NCBI RefSeq assembly: GCF_902497555.1
Contig: NZ_CABVGP010000002.1
Span: 322,501 to 386,500 of the forward strand
DNA: 64,000 nt
Direction of reading: 5' to 3'
DNA from: Amycolatopsis camponoti
GTDB lineage: Bacteria; Actinomycetota; Actinomycetes; Mycobacteriales; Pseudonocardiaceae
The position numbers and the translations under genes are program-made. The notes under the pieces were generated by a model. The model had not been told where the DNA came from. It saw only the letters and a list, made by a program, of their open reading frames with translations, and made no database searches. Shown here in pieces: positions 1 to 8,286 of the stretch (within the stretch, counting starts at the first letter, position 1; each line of letters opens with the position of its first letter).

Positions 1-1
1 T

Positions 2-2071
2 GTGGACCGTTACGGCGTCCACCCGGCCGTGCTCGACGCCGCGCTGCACACCATCGGCGTCTCCGGCGCGGCCGGGTCCGAACCGGCCCTGCCCTTCGCG
101 TGGGAAGGCGTGCGGCTGCACGCCGTCGGCGCGACGACCCTGCGCGTCCACGTCCGCCCGGTCGGCACCGGTGCGGTCGCGCTGGACGTCGCCGACGGGG
201 CCGGCGCCCCGGTCGCGTCCGTGGAATCGCTGCTGCTGCGCCCGATGTCCGCCGTTCCGCAGGCCGCGCAGACCGGCGGGGGCGACTCGCTGTTCCGCGT
301 CGCCTGGGAGCCGGCCGAGCTGGACGCGGTCGCCGAAGTCACCGACTGGTCCGTGCTGGGCGACGACGCCTTCGGCCTCACCGAGGCCCTTTGCGCCCAG
401 GCGGGGGCAACCGGCCACGCTGTGCTCCCGGTGGCCGGCGACGACCTGCACGCCGAACTGCACCGCGTGCTCGGCCTGCTGCAGTCCTGGCTGGCCGGAC
501 CGGGGGAGTCGCTGATCGTCGTGACCCGCGGTGCGGTGGCCACCGAGGCGGGGGAGAACCCCGACCCGGTCGGGGCCGCGGTGGCCGGCCTGGTCCGCTC
601 GGCGCAGGCCGAGCACCCGGACCGGATCACCCTCGTCGACCTCGGCGCGGGCACCCCGGCGGGCCGGACGCTCGCCGCGGTGGCGGCGTCCGACGAGCCG
701 CAGGTCGCCCTTCGGGCCGGTGCGGTCCTGGTGCCGCGGCTGGCCAAGGCGGCCGACGCGGTCGCGGCCCCGGTGTGGGACCCCGAAGGCACGGTCCTGG
801 TCACCGGCGCCACCGGCGCGCTGGGCTCGGCCGTGGCGAAGCACCTGGTCGCCGAGCACGGCGTGCGGAACCTGCTGCTGGTCAGCCGCCGAGGCGCCGA
901 CGCGCCGGGGGCGGCCGAACTGGCCGCGCTCGACGCGGACGTCACGATCGCCGCTTGCGACGTCGCCGACCGCGACGCCGTCGCCGCACTGCTGGCCGGG
1001 ATCCCGGCGGAAGCGCCGCTGCGGGGGGTGGTGCACGCCGCCGGTGTCCTCGACGACGGCATCCTGACGTCGCTGACCCCGGACCGCCTGGACACGGTGC
1101 TGCGGCCGAAGGCCGACGCGGCGTCGGTCCTCGACGAACTGACCCGGGACCTGGACCTGACCGCGTTCGTGCTGTTCTCCTCGGCCGCCGGCGTCCTCGG
1201 CGCCCCAGGACAGGGCAGCTACGCCGCGGCCAACGCGTTCCTCGACGCTCTCGCCGTCCGGCGCCGGGCCGAAGGTCTCCCGGGCACGTCGCTCGCGTGG
1301 GGCCTGTGGGCCGGTGGCATGGGCGAGGCCCTGGAAGGCGCGGACACGCACCACATCGGGATCACGGCGCTGTCCACTGAGGACGGACTGCGGCTGCTGG
1401 ACTCGACGGCCGGTGCCGCGGAAGCGCTGCTGGTGCCGATCGCGCTGGACACCCGGGTGCTGGCGTCGTCCGGTGACGACGACCTGCCCGCCGTCCTGCG
1501 CGGGTTGGCGGGCACACCCGGCCGGCGCGCGGCGCAGGACGCGGCCGAGGACACCGAGACACTGGCCCGCAAGCTGGCGGGCCTGCCGGTGGCCAAGCGC
1601 GTCCCGACCGTGCTGACGCTGGTGCGCACGCACGCCGCCGCCCTGCTCGGCCACGCCGGGCCGGAGGCGGTGGAACCGGATCGCTCGTTCAACGAGGTCG
1701 GCTTCGACTCGCTGTCCGCCACCGGGTTCCGCAACAAGCTCAGCCTCGTCACCGGCCTGAAGCTGCCGGTGAGCCTGATCTTCGACTACCCGACCCCGCG
1801 GATCCTCGCCGAGCACCTGGTCGGCGAACTCGCGCCGGCCGAGGTCGAGGTCGTCGAGGAAACCGTTACCGAGCAAGGGGTTCGCGACGCGCTGGCGGGC
1901 ATCCCGCTGGAGAAGCTGCGCGCCGCGGGGCTCCTGGACGGGCTGTTGGAGCTGGCCGGAGTGCGTCTGCCCGAAGAAGAAGAGACCGAAGCCGTCGAAG
2001 AGGCCACGATCGACGACCTCGACACCGACGCCCTGATCAGCATGGCGATCGGCGGTGGGGACGACGACTAG
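2..2071 (+). CDS. Type I modular polyketide synthase, 3' end (DH-KR-ACP, docking tail)
   Basis: This is the C-terminal 689 residues of a modular PKS; the gene runs off the left edge, so the GTG at position 2 is only the first in-frame codon. Residues ~7-20 hold the dehydratase motif [10 protein letters not shown] with its catalytic Asp. A ketoreductase follows: NADPH loop TGATGALG (~266-275), HAAGVLDD (~345-352), SSAAG and the YAAAN catalytic Tyr (~406). The LDD motif predicts a B-type KR giving a D-hydroxyl, which the DH would then dehydrate. The acyl carrier protein has its phosphopantetheine Ser in GFDSL (~570). The tail is acidic and helical ([15 protein letters not shown]), typical of a C-terminal docking domain. 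There is no thioesterase or reductase, so the chain should pass to another PKS protein or a separate release enzyme. No other biosynthetic gene lies to the right except the exporter. Confidence 0.95.
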   Translation: MDRYGVHPAVLDAALHTIGVSGAAGSEPALPFAWEGVRLHAVGATTLRVHVRPVGTGAVALDVADGAGAPVASVESLLLRPMSAVPQAAQTGGGDSLFRVAWEPAELDAVAEVTDWSVLGDDAFGLTEALCAQAGATGHAVLPVAGDDLHAELHRVLGLLQSWLAGPGESLIVVTRGAVATEAGENPDPVGAAVAGLVRSAQAEHPDRITLVDLGAGTPAGRTLAAVAASDEPQVALRAGAVLVPRLAKAADAVAAPVWDPEGTVLVTGATGALGSAVAKHLVAEHGVRNLLLVSRRGADAPGAAELAALDADVTIAACDVADRDAVAALLAGIPAEAPLRGVVHAAGVLDDGILTSLTPDRLDTVLRPKADAASVLDELTRDLDLTAFVLFSSAAGVLGAPGQGSYAAANAFLDALAVRRRAEGLPGTSLAWGLWAGGMGEALEGADTHHIGITALSTEDGLRLLDSTAGAAEALLVPIALDTRVLASSGDDDLPAVLRGLAGTPGRRAAQDAAEDTETLARKLAGLPVAKRVPTVLTLVRTHAAALLGHAGPEAVEPDRSFNEVGFDSLSATGFRNKLSLVTGLKLPVSLIFDYPTPRILAEHLVGELAPAEVEVVEETVTEQGVRDALAGIPLEKLRAAGLLDGLLELAGVRLPEEEETEAVEEATIDDLDTDALISMAIGGGDDD

Positions 2072-2074
2072 GGG

Positions 2075-2120
2075 GTCGTGAGTGAGAAACAGTGTTCTAA
2101 CCCTGTTTCTCACTCACGAC
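2075..2120. terminator. Perfect 18-bp inverted repeat after the PKS gene
   Basis: Arms 2075-2092 and 2103-2120 are exact reverse complements around a 10-nt loop, starting four bases after the PKS stop codon. The stem is AT-richer than its surroundings and has no U-tract. It most likely ends PKS transcription as a tract-less terminator. It could also be a dispersed palindromic element. Confidence 0.7.
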
Positions 2121-2249
2121 AAGCCGCGGCAGACCCCTAACTTGGCCCGACCCGGCCATTATTGCCGCTCCCGAACGGGCTATGGCCCACTGGAACGGAG
2201 AGTTCCCGTGCTTCACCACGATCTTGATCCGAATGAGGAGAGGTAACCG

Positions 2250-3176
2250 ATGGTCACCGGCTACGCAATCGAAGCACGGGGGCTGCGCAAGTCCTATGGC
2301 GACGTGGACGTCCTGGAAGGCGTCGACCTGAGTGTCCAGCGCGGCACGATGTTCGCGCTGCTGGGCCCGAACGGCGCCGGGAAGACCACGACGGTGCGGA
2401 TCCTGAGCACCCTGCTGGACGCCGACGCCGGCACCGTGACCATCAACGGCCACGACCTCGGCGGGCCCAAGCGCAAGGTGCGGGAGCAGATCGGCCTCAC
2501 CGGGCAGGACACCGCGGTCGACGAGCTGCTCACCGGCCGCGAAAACCTGCGGATGATGGCTCGGCTGTTCCACCTCGCCACGGCCGAGGCGAAGACCCGC
2601 ACCACCGAGCTGCTCACCCAGTTCGACCTGACCGAAGCCGCCGACCGCCAGGTCAAGACCTACTCCGGGGGCATGCGCCGCCGGCTCGACCTGGCCATCA
2701 GCCTGATCACCTCGCCGCCGGTGCTGTTCCTCGACGAGCCCACCACCGGCCTCGACCCGCGCAGCCGCTCGGCGATGTGGGACGCGATCCGCGAGCTGCT
2801 CGACGGCGGCACCACGATCCTGCTCACCACGCAGTACCTCGAAGAGGCCGACCAGCTGGCCGACCGGATCGCGGTGATCGACAAGGGCCGCGTCGTCGCC
2901 GAGGGCACCGCGGCCGAGCTGAAGCGCAAGGTCGGGACCGAGCGGCTGAAGCTCACCTTCGCCACCGCCGCCGAAGCGGAGCGCGCGTACGGCATCACCG
3001 GCGGCGTGCTGATCGACGACACGGTCAGCGTCGCCATCGACCAGCCCGGCCAGGTCCGGCGGGTGCTGAACCAGGTCGCCGACGCGGGTTTCGAGACCAC
3101 CGGCCTCGAGCTGTCCGAGCCGACCCTGGACGACGTTTTCCACACCCTTACCGGAACCGCGGGAGAGAAGCGATGA
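2250..3176 (+). CDS. DrrA-like ABC transporter ATPase (drug/polyketide exporter)
   Basis: ATP-binding subunit of a two-component ABC exporter of the daunorubicin-resistance (DrrA) family, 308 residues, a normal length. Walker A is GPNGAGKTT (39-47), the ABC signature is YSGGMRRR (~138-145) and Walker B is VLFLDEPTTGLDP (158-170). A GAGGAGAGG ribosome site lies just before ATG 2250. The C-terminal ~80 residues match the usual DrrA extension. The stop overlaps the permease start (ATGA), so the pair is translationally coupled. Beside a PKS, it probably exports the product and gives self-resistance; the substrate is inferred from position only. Confidence 0.93.
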   Translation: MVTGYAIEARGLRKSYGDVDVLEGVDLSVQRGTMFALLGPNGAGKTTTVRILSTLLDADAGTVTINGHDLGGPKRKVREQIGLTGQDTAVDELLTGRENLRMMARLFHLATAEAKTRTTELLTQFDLTEAADRQVKTYSGGMRRRLDLAISLITSPPVLFLDEPTTGLDPRSRSAMWDAIRELLDGGTTILLTTQYLEEADQLADRIAVIDKGRVVAEGTAAELKRKVGTERLKLTFATAAEAERAYGITGGVLIDDTVSVAIDQPGQVRRVLNQVADAGFETTGLELSEPTLDDVFHTLTGTAGEKR

Positions 3177-4000
3177 CCCAGACCCTGTCCAGGGAGGTCG
3201 AGGGAACGCAGCTCCCCGACACCCCGAGCCGATCCTCGTTCGCGCTGGCGCTGTCCGACTGCCGCGTGCTGGTCGGGCGCAACGTCAAGCACATCGCGCG
3301 CAACATGGAGATGCTGATCCAGGCGGTCTCGCTGCCGATCACGCTCCTGCTGCTGTTCCGCTTCATGTTCGGTGGCGCCATCACCGTGCCGGGCATGGCT
3401 TACATCGACTACCTGGTGCCCGGCCTGCTGGCCATCAGCGTCGCCTTCAACTCGACGTCCACGGTGGTGGGCGTGGCCTCGGACCTCACGCAGGGCCTGG
3501 TGGAACGGTTCCGGTCGATGCCCATGGCGGGCCCGGCCGTGCTCGTGGGCCACGTCGTGTCCGGCGTGCTGCGCAGCCTGCTTTCGTTCGTGGTGATGGT
3601 CGCGGTCGGCCTGGCCGTCGGGTTCCGCCCCGCGGCCGGCGTGCTCGGCTGGCTCGGCGCGATCGGCCTGCTGACGCTGTTCGCCACCGGCGTGTTCTGG
3701 CTCGCGACGCTCCTGGGGTCGATCGCCAAGACCGTCGAAGGCGCGGGCGGTCTCGGCATGATCCTCGTCTTCGTCCCCTACGCCACCAGCGCGCTGGTGC
3801 CCACGGCGTCGATGCCGTCGGTGCTGCGGGTGGTCGTCGACAACCAGCCGGTGACCGTGCTCATCGACGCCCTCCGCGGCCTGATGAACGGCACGGACCT
3901 GGGCTCGACCGGCTGGCTGGCGCTGGCCTGGTGGACGGTCATCACCGCCGGGGCCGCGTACCTGGCGATCCGGAAGTTCCACCAGCGCGCCCGCGGCTGA
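3173..4000 (+). CDS. DrrB-like ABC-2 type permease
   Basis: Membrane subunit partnering the preceding ATPase, 275 residues, the usual DrrB length. ATG 3173 overlaps the upstream TGA by 4 bp, which decides this start over the longer upstream reading frame. A ~40-residue cytoplasmic N-terminus ends in an amphipathic helix. About six membrane segments follow, including SLPITLLLLFRFMFG, YLVPGLLAISVAF, LLSFVVMVAVGLAVG and LTLFATGVFWLATLL. It forms the channel for the exported compound. A rho-independent terminator follows directly. Confidence 0.92.
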   Translation: MTQTLSREVEGTQLPDTPSRSSFALALSDCRVLVGRNVKHIARNMEMLIQAVSLPITLLLLFRFMFGGAITVPGMAYIDYLVPGLLAISVAFNSTSTVVGVASDLTQGLVERFRSMPMAGPAVLVGHVVSGVLRSLLSFVVMVAVGLAVGFRPAAGVLGWLGAIGLLTLFATGVFWLATLLGSIAKTVEGAGGLGMILVFVPYATSALVPTASMPSVLRVVVDNQPVTVLIDALRGLMNGTDLGSTGWLALAWWTVITAGAAYLAIRKFHQRARG

Positions 4001-4016
4001 TCTCCCGCGAACGCCC

Positions 4017-4050
4017 AGGCGGCCCGTGCTCCGAGCACGGGCCGCCTTTT
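4017..4050 (+). terminator. Rho-independent terminator after the exporter genes
   Basis: Arms AGGCGGCCCGTGCT (4017-4030) and AGCACGGGCCGCCT (4034-4047) are perfect complements with a 3-nt loop and are followed by TTTT. It closes the drrAB-like operon. Confidence 0.9.
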
Positions 4051-4132
4051 CGCGTGCGCTAGGTCGACTTTAGATCGGTCCGGCACTCTGCGTAGAGAAC
4101 ATCCGACCAGTCCGTGAAGTGAGGTGGCCCCG

Positions 4133-4708
4133 ATGCCGACCCGCATCGCCGAGAACCCGGCCGTGGCCCTTGACGCCTGGTCCGCACCGCTGGCCGCGGA
4201 TCCGGCCGGCGCGGCGGCGTTCCTCGCCGAGGTCGCCGACCGCGTCGCCCGCCGCCCGCGCGTGCTCGTCCCGGGCGGTGGCCCGGTGGCGGACACGCTC
4301 GCGTCGGCCGGGTACGCCGTCACCGAGGCAGGCTTCGACAATCTGCCCGGCCAGCGCTTCGACGTCGTCTACGCGGGCTCGGACGTCCTCTCCCGGCTGC
4401 TCGTGCAGCGGGAGCAGGTGCGCCTCGTTCGCCGGCTCGCGACGCTGCTGCGTCCCGGCGGCGGCCTGGTCGTCCAGGGGTTCCACCCCGACCCGGCACG
4501 CTGGGCGGCGCACCCGCTCGTCACCGGGCACGACTGCGCCCGCCAGACGCTGTTCCTGAGTGACGGCGTGCCGCTGCGCTACGTGTGGCCCGCGGAGCTG
4601 GACCTGATGGCGGAGCTGGCCGATCTCGCGCTCGATAGCCGCTGGGGCGGTTGGTACGGCGAGCCCGCCGCGTGCGGCTCGCCGGTCGTTTCCCTCTACC
4701 GCAGCTGA
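4133..4708 (+). CDS. Methyltransferase-like small protein
   Basis: 191 residues resembling a class I SAM-dependent methyltransferase fold. A glycine-rich strand-loop RVLVPGGGPVADTL (~43-56) is in motif-I position, FDVVYAGSDVLSRL is motif-II-like and LLRPGGGLVVQGFHPDP is the usual post-I strand. GAGG at 4121-4124 sits 8 nt before ATG 4133, so this start is preferred to GTG 4124. The SAM loop GGGP is shorter than the usual GxGxG and catalysis is not certain. It follows the exporter terminator and converges on the SARP gene. Substrate unknown; pathway tailoring is possible. Confidence 0.7.
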   Translation: MPTRIAENPAVALDAWSAPLAADPAGAAAFLAEVADRVARRPRVLVPGGGPVADTLASAGYAVTEAGFDNLPGQRFDVVYAGSDVLSRLLVQREQVRLVRRLATLLRPGGGLVVQGFHPDPARWAAHPLVTGHDCARQTLFLSDGVPLRYVWPAELDLMAELADLALDSRWGGWYGEPAACGSPVVSLYRS

Positions 4709-4715
4709 CGAAGAA

Positions 4716-4748
4716 GCCCGGTCCCCCGCTGGTGGCGGTGGACCGGGC
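4716..4748. terminator. Hairpin between convergent genes
   Basis: Arms GCCCGGTCC (4716-4724) and GGACCGGGC (4740-4748) are exact complements between the stops of the methyltransferase-like gene and the SARP gene. It probably serves as a bidirectional terminator. There is no clear U-tract. Confidence 0.55.
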
Positions 4749-4775
4749 TGCCTTCGGGCCGGACGCGGAAGAGGA

Positions 4776-5540
4776 TCAGACCGCGTCCGACATCTCGCCG
4801 ACGAGGATGCTGTGGTGCAGCTTCCGCAGCGAGCTGCCGGGCTCGATGCCCAGCTGCTGGACGAGGTGGTGCCGGGCGGAAGCGAAGGTCTCCAGCGCTT
4901 CGGCACGGCGGTTCGACCGCAGCAGGGCCGTCATCAGGTACTCGTAGAACGTTTCGCGCAGCGTGTGTTCCTTGGCCAGCGCGGAAAGCTGCCCGACGAC
5001 CTCGCGGTGCCTGCCGATCAGCAGCTCGGTCTCCATCAGCAGCTCCAGGCACTCCAGCCGGGTCTCCTCCAGCAGGGTGGCGTACGCCTGGACGTCGGGG
5101 GAGTCGGTGAAGCCGCCGAACGCCTCGCCGCGCCACAGGTTCGCGGCTTGGCGCAGGACGGCCGCGGCCTCCTTGTAGTTGCGGTCCCAGTACAGGGCCC
5201 GGCCTCGCTCGTAGAGGCGGGTGAAGCGGTCGGCGTCCAGCTCGCCGTCGGTGACGTGCAGTGAATAGCCGCGCGGGCTCGTCACGACCGGGCTGTCGTC
5301 CGCGTCTTCACCCGTGCCGCGCAGGAGCTTCCGCAGCTGCGAGACGTAGACGTACAGCGCGGCGCTCGCCCGGGCCGGCGGGTGCTCTCCCCAGAGCTCG
5401 CCGATCAGGTGCTCGGTGGTCGCCACCTGGTTGCGCTTGACCAGCAGCACGGCGAGCAGTGTCTCGATCTTGCGTGCCCGCGGGGCGCTGACGCCGGGCC
5501 GCCCGCCGACTTTCAGCTGCCCCAGTATCTCGTAGTCCAT
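4776..5540 (-). CDS. SARP-family transcriptional activator
   Basis: 254-residue small SARP (AfsR/DnrI type). Residues 1-~95 are an OmpR-like winged-helix DNA-binding domain (MDYEILGQLKV; SAPRARKIETLLAVLLVKRNQVATTEHLIGELWG; ALYVYVSQLRKLL). Residues ~100-245 are the bacterial transcriptional activation domain (DADRFTRLYERGRAL; LEETRLECLELLMETELLIGRHREVVGQL; ALETFASARHHLVQQLGIEPG). GGAGG lies 8 nt before ATG 5540, so the upstream in-frame codons are not used. No ATPase or TPR domain is present. It is the likely pathway-specific activator of the PKS cluster. Its upstream region carries two ARE-like operators, so GBL-receptor control is expected. Confidence 0.9.
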   Translation of the reverse strand: MDYEILGQLKVGGRPGVSAPRARKIETLLAVLLVKRNQVATTEHLIGELWGEHPPARASAALYVYVSQLRKLLRGTGEDADDSPVVTSPRGYSLHVTDGELDADRFTRLYERGRALYWDRNYKEAAAVLRQAANLWRGEAFGGFTDSPDVQAYATLLEETRLECLELLMETELLIGRHREVVGQLSALAKEHTLRETFYEYLMTALLRSNRRAEALETFASARHHLVQQLGIEPGSSLRKLHHSILVGEMSDAV

Positions 5541-5642
5541 TTCCAGTGCCTCCGGTGTCCGCGTCGATCGGATCTGCCCGGCCTGGCGCCCCCAGTGTGT
5601 CCTCCAGCGCCCATGTGCCCGGTCCCACACTGGGGAGCGTAC

Positions 5643-5691
5643 TAAACCGGGAGGTCGGTTTTCAAGACAAAACCGGGAGGTCGGTCGGTTT
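5643..5691. promoter_or_regulatory. Tandem ARE-like operators upstream of the SARP gene
   Basis: A 16-bp sequence, AAACCGGGAGGTCGGT, occurs exactly at 5644-5659 and 5670-5685, 26 bp apart. The first copy is part of a perfect AAACCG-N6-CGGTTT palindrome (5644-5661). The second extends to CGGTTT at 5686-5691. These AACCG/CGGTT dyads are typical of GBL-receptor (ScbR/ArpA family) operators and lie ~100-150 nt upstream of the SARP start. Confidence 0.75.
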
Positions 5692-5750
5692 GTTCTTCGA
5701 ACGGTCGTCAAGTGCCTTGCCAGGGGCTGGTTTCTGGGGTTCCCCTAGTT

Positions 5751-5775
5751 GTAAACCGGGCGGTTGGTATGTAAT
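5751..5775. promoter_or_regulatory. ARE-like operator upstream of the first TetR gene
   Basis: AAACCGGGCGGTTGGTATG (5753-5771) has the dyad AACCG-GG-CGGTT and the GGTATG extension of known autoregulatory elements. The same 19-bp frame, differing only at the two central bases, recurs at 7220-7238 beside afsA. It sits ~60 nt upstream of GTG 5833. Confidence 0.75.
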
Positions 5776-5832
5776 CATGATCGGGACGCGCAGGGTCCCT
5801 GCGCCGGACGGCTCGACCTGAGGGGACCGACG

Positions 5833-6450
5833 GTGACCAAGCAGGCACGCTCGGAACACACGCGGCGCCTGTTGCTGGAAGCCGCGGCCGTGCTCCTGCA
5901 CCAGGACGGGTACGCCGCGACCAGCATGGTGGGCATCGCGCAGGCGGCCGGCGTCACCAAGGGCGGCCTGTACTTCCACTTCTCCTCCAAGGACGAGATC
6001 TGCGACGAGGTCCAGATCGCCGCCGTGGACGTGCTGCGCGGGCAGGTGAGCCGTCAGCTCGCCGTGTCCCGGCCGGCCCTGCGGCGCCTCGCCGAGCTCA
6101 GCCGCGCCCTCATGCACTGGCTCGAAACCGATCCGAAGGTCGGCGCGAGCTTCCGCATGGCCAGGGAGATGGGGTCCGTGGACGAGCGGTTCGTCGTGTT
6201 CTCCCGGACGTGGCTGGCCCAGGTCCACGAGTACGTCGCCGACGCGATCGACGGCGGCGAGCTCGGCCCGGACGTGCCGCTCGAGACCGCCGAGCTGCTG
6301 GTGGTGGTCACCTGCGTCGGCCTCGAATCCGTGGTGTCCAGCCGGATCGTCGTGCCGGACAGCGACCTCGCCGTGACACTCGGCAAGCTGTGGCGCCTCA
6401 TCGAGCTGGCCGAGCGGTCACCGCGGCCGACCGCCGGCGCGGGAGCCTGA
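5833..6450 (+). CDS. TetR-family GBL-receptor-like regulator
   Basis: 205 residues. The N-terminal helix-turn-helix (RRLLLEAAAVLLHQDGYAAT and QAAGVTKGGLYFHFSSKDEI) is close to the butyrolactone-receptor type (TKGxLYFHFxSKxxL). The C-terminal ~150 residues form the helical ligand domain. GAGGGG lies before GTG 5833, which removes a non-homologous N-terminal stretch of the longer frame. It is convergent with the second receptor-like gene. With two such genes in one cluster, one is usually the true receptor and the other a pseudo-receptor that responds to other ligands. This one is farther from afsA and is the better pseudo-receptor candidate (inference). Confidence 0.85.
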   Translation: MTKQARSEHTRRLLLEAAAVLLHQDGYAATSMVGIAQAAGVTKGGLYFHFSSKDEICDEVQIAAVDVLRGQVSRQLAVSRPALRRLAELSRALMHWLETDPKVGASFRMAREMGSVDERFVVFSRTWLAQVHEYVADAIDGGELGPDVPLETAELLVVVTCVGLESVVSSRIVVPDSDLAVTLGKLWRLIELAERSPRPTAGAGA

Positions 6451-6481
6451 CCGGCCCGATCCGGCGTGGCTTCTCGCGTGG

Positions 6482-7111
6482 TCAGACGGAAGCGGGCTCG
6501 CCGAGCGTGCCCTGCGGCAGGAAGCGGTGCAGCCGCCGGGGCGGCACCACGGAAACCAGGATCATGTTCCACATGAACGTGATCCGCTCCAGCAGGTCCG
6601 TCCGCCCGGTGAGCACCTGCGAGCTCAGCTGGATCCCGGTGAACGACGCCTGCACGAACTGCGCGAGGTCGTGCGGGTTGGTCTCCTTGCGCAGGTCGCC
6701 CGCCGCCTTCGCGGCCAGCAGGCAACCGTGGATCGTGTCGATCCACCGCTTGTAGGCGTTGGCCGCCGGCGCGATGAACGAGCCCTGCTCGATGACGAGC
6801 CGGATGCTGGCACGCACCCGGACGTCGGACTGCAGGCTGGCCGCCATGCCCTGCGTGAGGTCGATGACCGTCTGCAGTCCCGGGTTCTCGATCTGCTCGA
6901 GCGGGTCCGACACCGTGAACTGCTCGTCGATCAGCGCGTCGGCCAGATCTTCCTTCGACTTGAAGTGGAAGTACAGCGCACCCTTCGTGACACCCGCTTC
7001 GGTCAGGATGTCCGACAGGCTCGCGCCGAGGAAGCCGACCGCGTCGAACCGGGAGGCCGCGGCCTCGAGGATCGCGTTCCGTGTCTGCTCCGCACGTTCT
7101 TGGCGAGCCAC
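6482..7111 (-). CDS. TetR-family gamma-butyrolactone receptor (ScbR/ArpA-like)
   Basis: 209 residues, a typical length. The helix-turn-helix contains TEAGVTKGALYFHFKSKEDLADALI, the hallmark of GBL receptors. The ligand domain contains RLVIEQGSF and the Trp of KRWIDTIHGCLLAA, residues common in this family. GTG 7111 follows a GAGAGGGG ribosome site. It is divergent from the AfsA-like synthase with an ARE-like operator between, the classic scbR/scbA layout. It should repress afsA, itself and the SARP gene until the butyrolactone accumulates. Confidence 0.88.
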   Translation of the reverse strand: MARQERAEQTRNAILEAAASRFDAVGFLGASLSDILTEAGVTKGALYFHFKSKEDLADALIDEQFTVSDPLEQIENPGLQTVIDLTQGMAASLQSDVRVRASIRLVIEQGSFIAPAANAYKRWIDTIHGCLLAAKAAGDLRKETNPHDLAQFVQASFTGIQLSSQVLTGRTDLLERITFMWNMILVSVVPPRRLHRFLPQGTLGEPASV

Positions 7112-7218
7112 GTCCAGCCCCTCTCGCTTCTGGCCGGCGGTCCACAGTAGACCATTCGGCGGTACCTCATGCGTCGATACGCCAGTCTACGGCCCGGGAC
7201 GCGGGAAAGCCACTAAAA

Positions 7219-7245
7219 AAAACCGCTCGGTTGGTATGGTTTTAG
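7219..7245. promoter_or_regulatory. ARE-like operator in the receptor/afsA intergenic region
   Basis: AAACCGCTCGGTTGGTATG at 7220-7238 matches the site at 5753-5771 except at the two central bases. It lies between the divergent GBL receptor gene (start 7111) and the afsA-like gene (start 7318), ~75 nt upstream of the latter. It is an autoregulatory element candidate for both promoters. Confidence 0.78.
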
Positions 7246-7317
7246 GTGTCCGGTTCGGCTACAAATGGAGCGGGGGAGTACTGGGGTACTGGGGTAGAAC
7301 ATTCTAGGAGGACCGTC

Positions 7318-8286
7318 ATGGTCGGCACCATCCTTCAGGAATCTGCGCGCGAAATACCGGAAACCAAGATCATCGGTGTGCCCGCGGGGCGGGCGGTCGA
7401 CTTCCAGCAGACGATCCCGCGGAGCCTCGTGCACCGCGCGGCCGTCTCGGAGGTCTTCGTCACCGATTTGAACATCCTCGGCGAGGGCCGGTTCGAGGTC
7501 GGGGCGCAGTGGCCGCGCCGGCACAGCTTCTTCGGGCCGCGGACGCCGGTGTTCCACGATCCGATGCTGTACGCGGAAACGATCCGCCAGGCGGCGCTGC
7601 TGATCGCGCACCGCGCGTACGGCGTGCCGCTGAGTCACAGCTTTCTTTCCGACCACAAGGAGTACTCGGTCGAGGAGACCGGGCTGGCCACCCTGGGCCG
7701 TCCGGTCGACGTGGTGCTGCGGGTCAGCGCGCACGAGGTCGAGTACCGCGGCAAGAATGTCGGCGGCATGAGGCTCGACTTCGAGTGCTTCCGCGACGGC
7801 CGCCGGATCGGCACGGCGTCGGAGCGGTGGCGCACCGTGTCGTCGGCGGTCTACCGCCGGGTGCGGGGCGACCACTTCGCGGCGACCCCGTTCCAGGCGG
7901 CGGTCCTGTGCGGCGTCGCGCCGGCCTCGGTCGGCCGGGACCGCGCGGAGGACGTGCTGGTGGCGGCGACACCGACGGAAGGGACGTGGGCGCTGCGCTT
8001 CGACCCGGACCACGCGGTGCTCTTCGACCACCCGATCGACCACGTGCCGGGCATGGTCCTCATCGAAGGCGCGCGGCAGGCGGCCCTGCTGGCGATCGGC
8101 GACCCGTACGCCCTCCCGGCGCGCGCGGACTTCCGGTTCGACACGTACGTGGAGTTCGACTCCGAGTGCCTGCTGGCGGTCGAAGCGGACAAAGCGGGGC
8201 CGGACCGCACGCGGACGGTCCGGGTCGAGGTCCGCCAGAAGGGGACCACGGCCGCGAGCGGCACGCTGGGGATGCGCTTGTCGTGA
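7318..8286 (+). CDS. AfsA-type gamma-butyrolactone synthase
   Basis: 322-residue AfsA/ScbA-family enzyme that condenses a beta-ketoacyl-ACP with dihydroxyacetone phosphate, the first step to A-factor-type signals. Two hotdog repeats are visible: residues ~40-165 (VHRAAVSEVFVTDL; HDPMLYAETIRQAALLIAH; GVPLSHSFL) and ~215-320 (LFDHPIDHVPGMVLIEGARQAAL; RFDTYVEFDSECLL). A perfect AGGAGG lies 7 nt before ATG 7318, excluding the upstream start. Its stop overlaps the GTG start of the SDR gene by 4 bp, so the two are co-translated. The ARE-like site upstream predicts GBL-receptor control. Confidence 0.92.
   Translation: MVGTILQESAREIPETKIIGVPAGRAVDFQQTIPRSLVHRAAVSEVFVTDLNILGEGRFEVGAQWPRRHSFFGPRTPVFHDPMLYAETIRQAALLIAHRAYGVPLSHSFLSDHKEYSVEETGLATLGRPVDVVLRVSAHEVEYRGKNVGGMRLDFECFRDGRRIGTASERWRTVSSAVYRRVRGDHFAATPFQAAVLCGVAPASVGRDRAEDVLVAATPTEGTWALRFDPDHAVLFDHPIDHVPGMVLIEGARQAALLAIGDPYALPARADFRFDTYVEFDSECLLAVEADKAGPDRTRTVRVEVRQKGTTAASGTLGMRLS

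Noticed and set aside
2097..3143. Long minus-strand frames across the ABC transporter genes
   Set aside because: Antisense shadows; the plus-strand genes have Walker motifs, coupled starts and a terminator.
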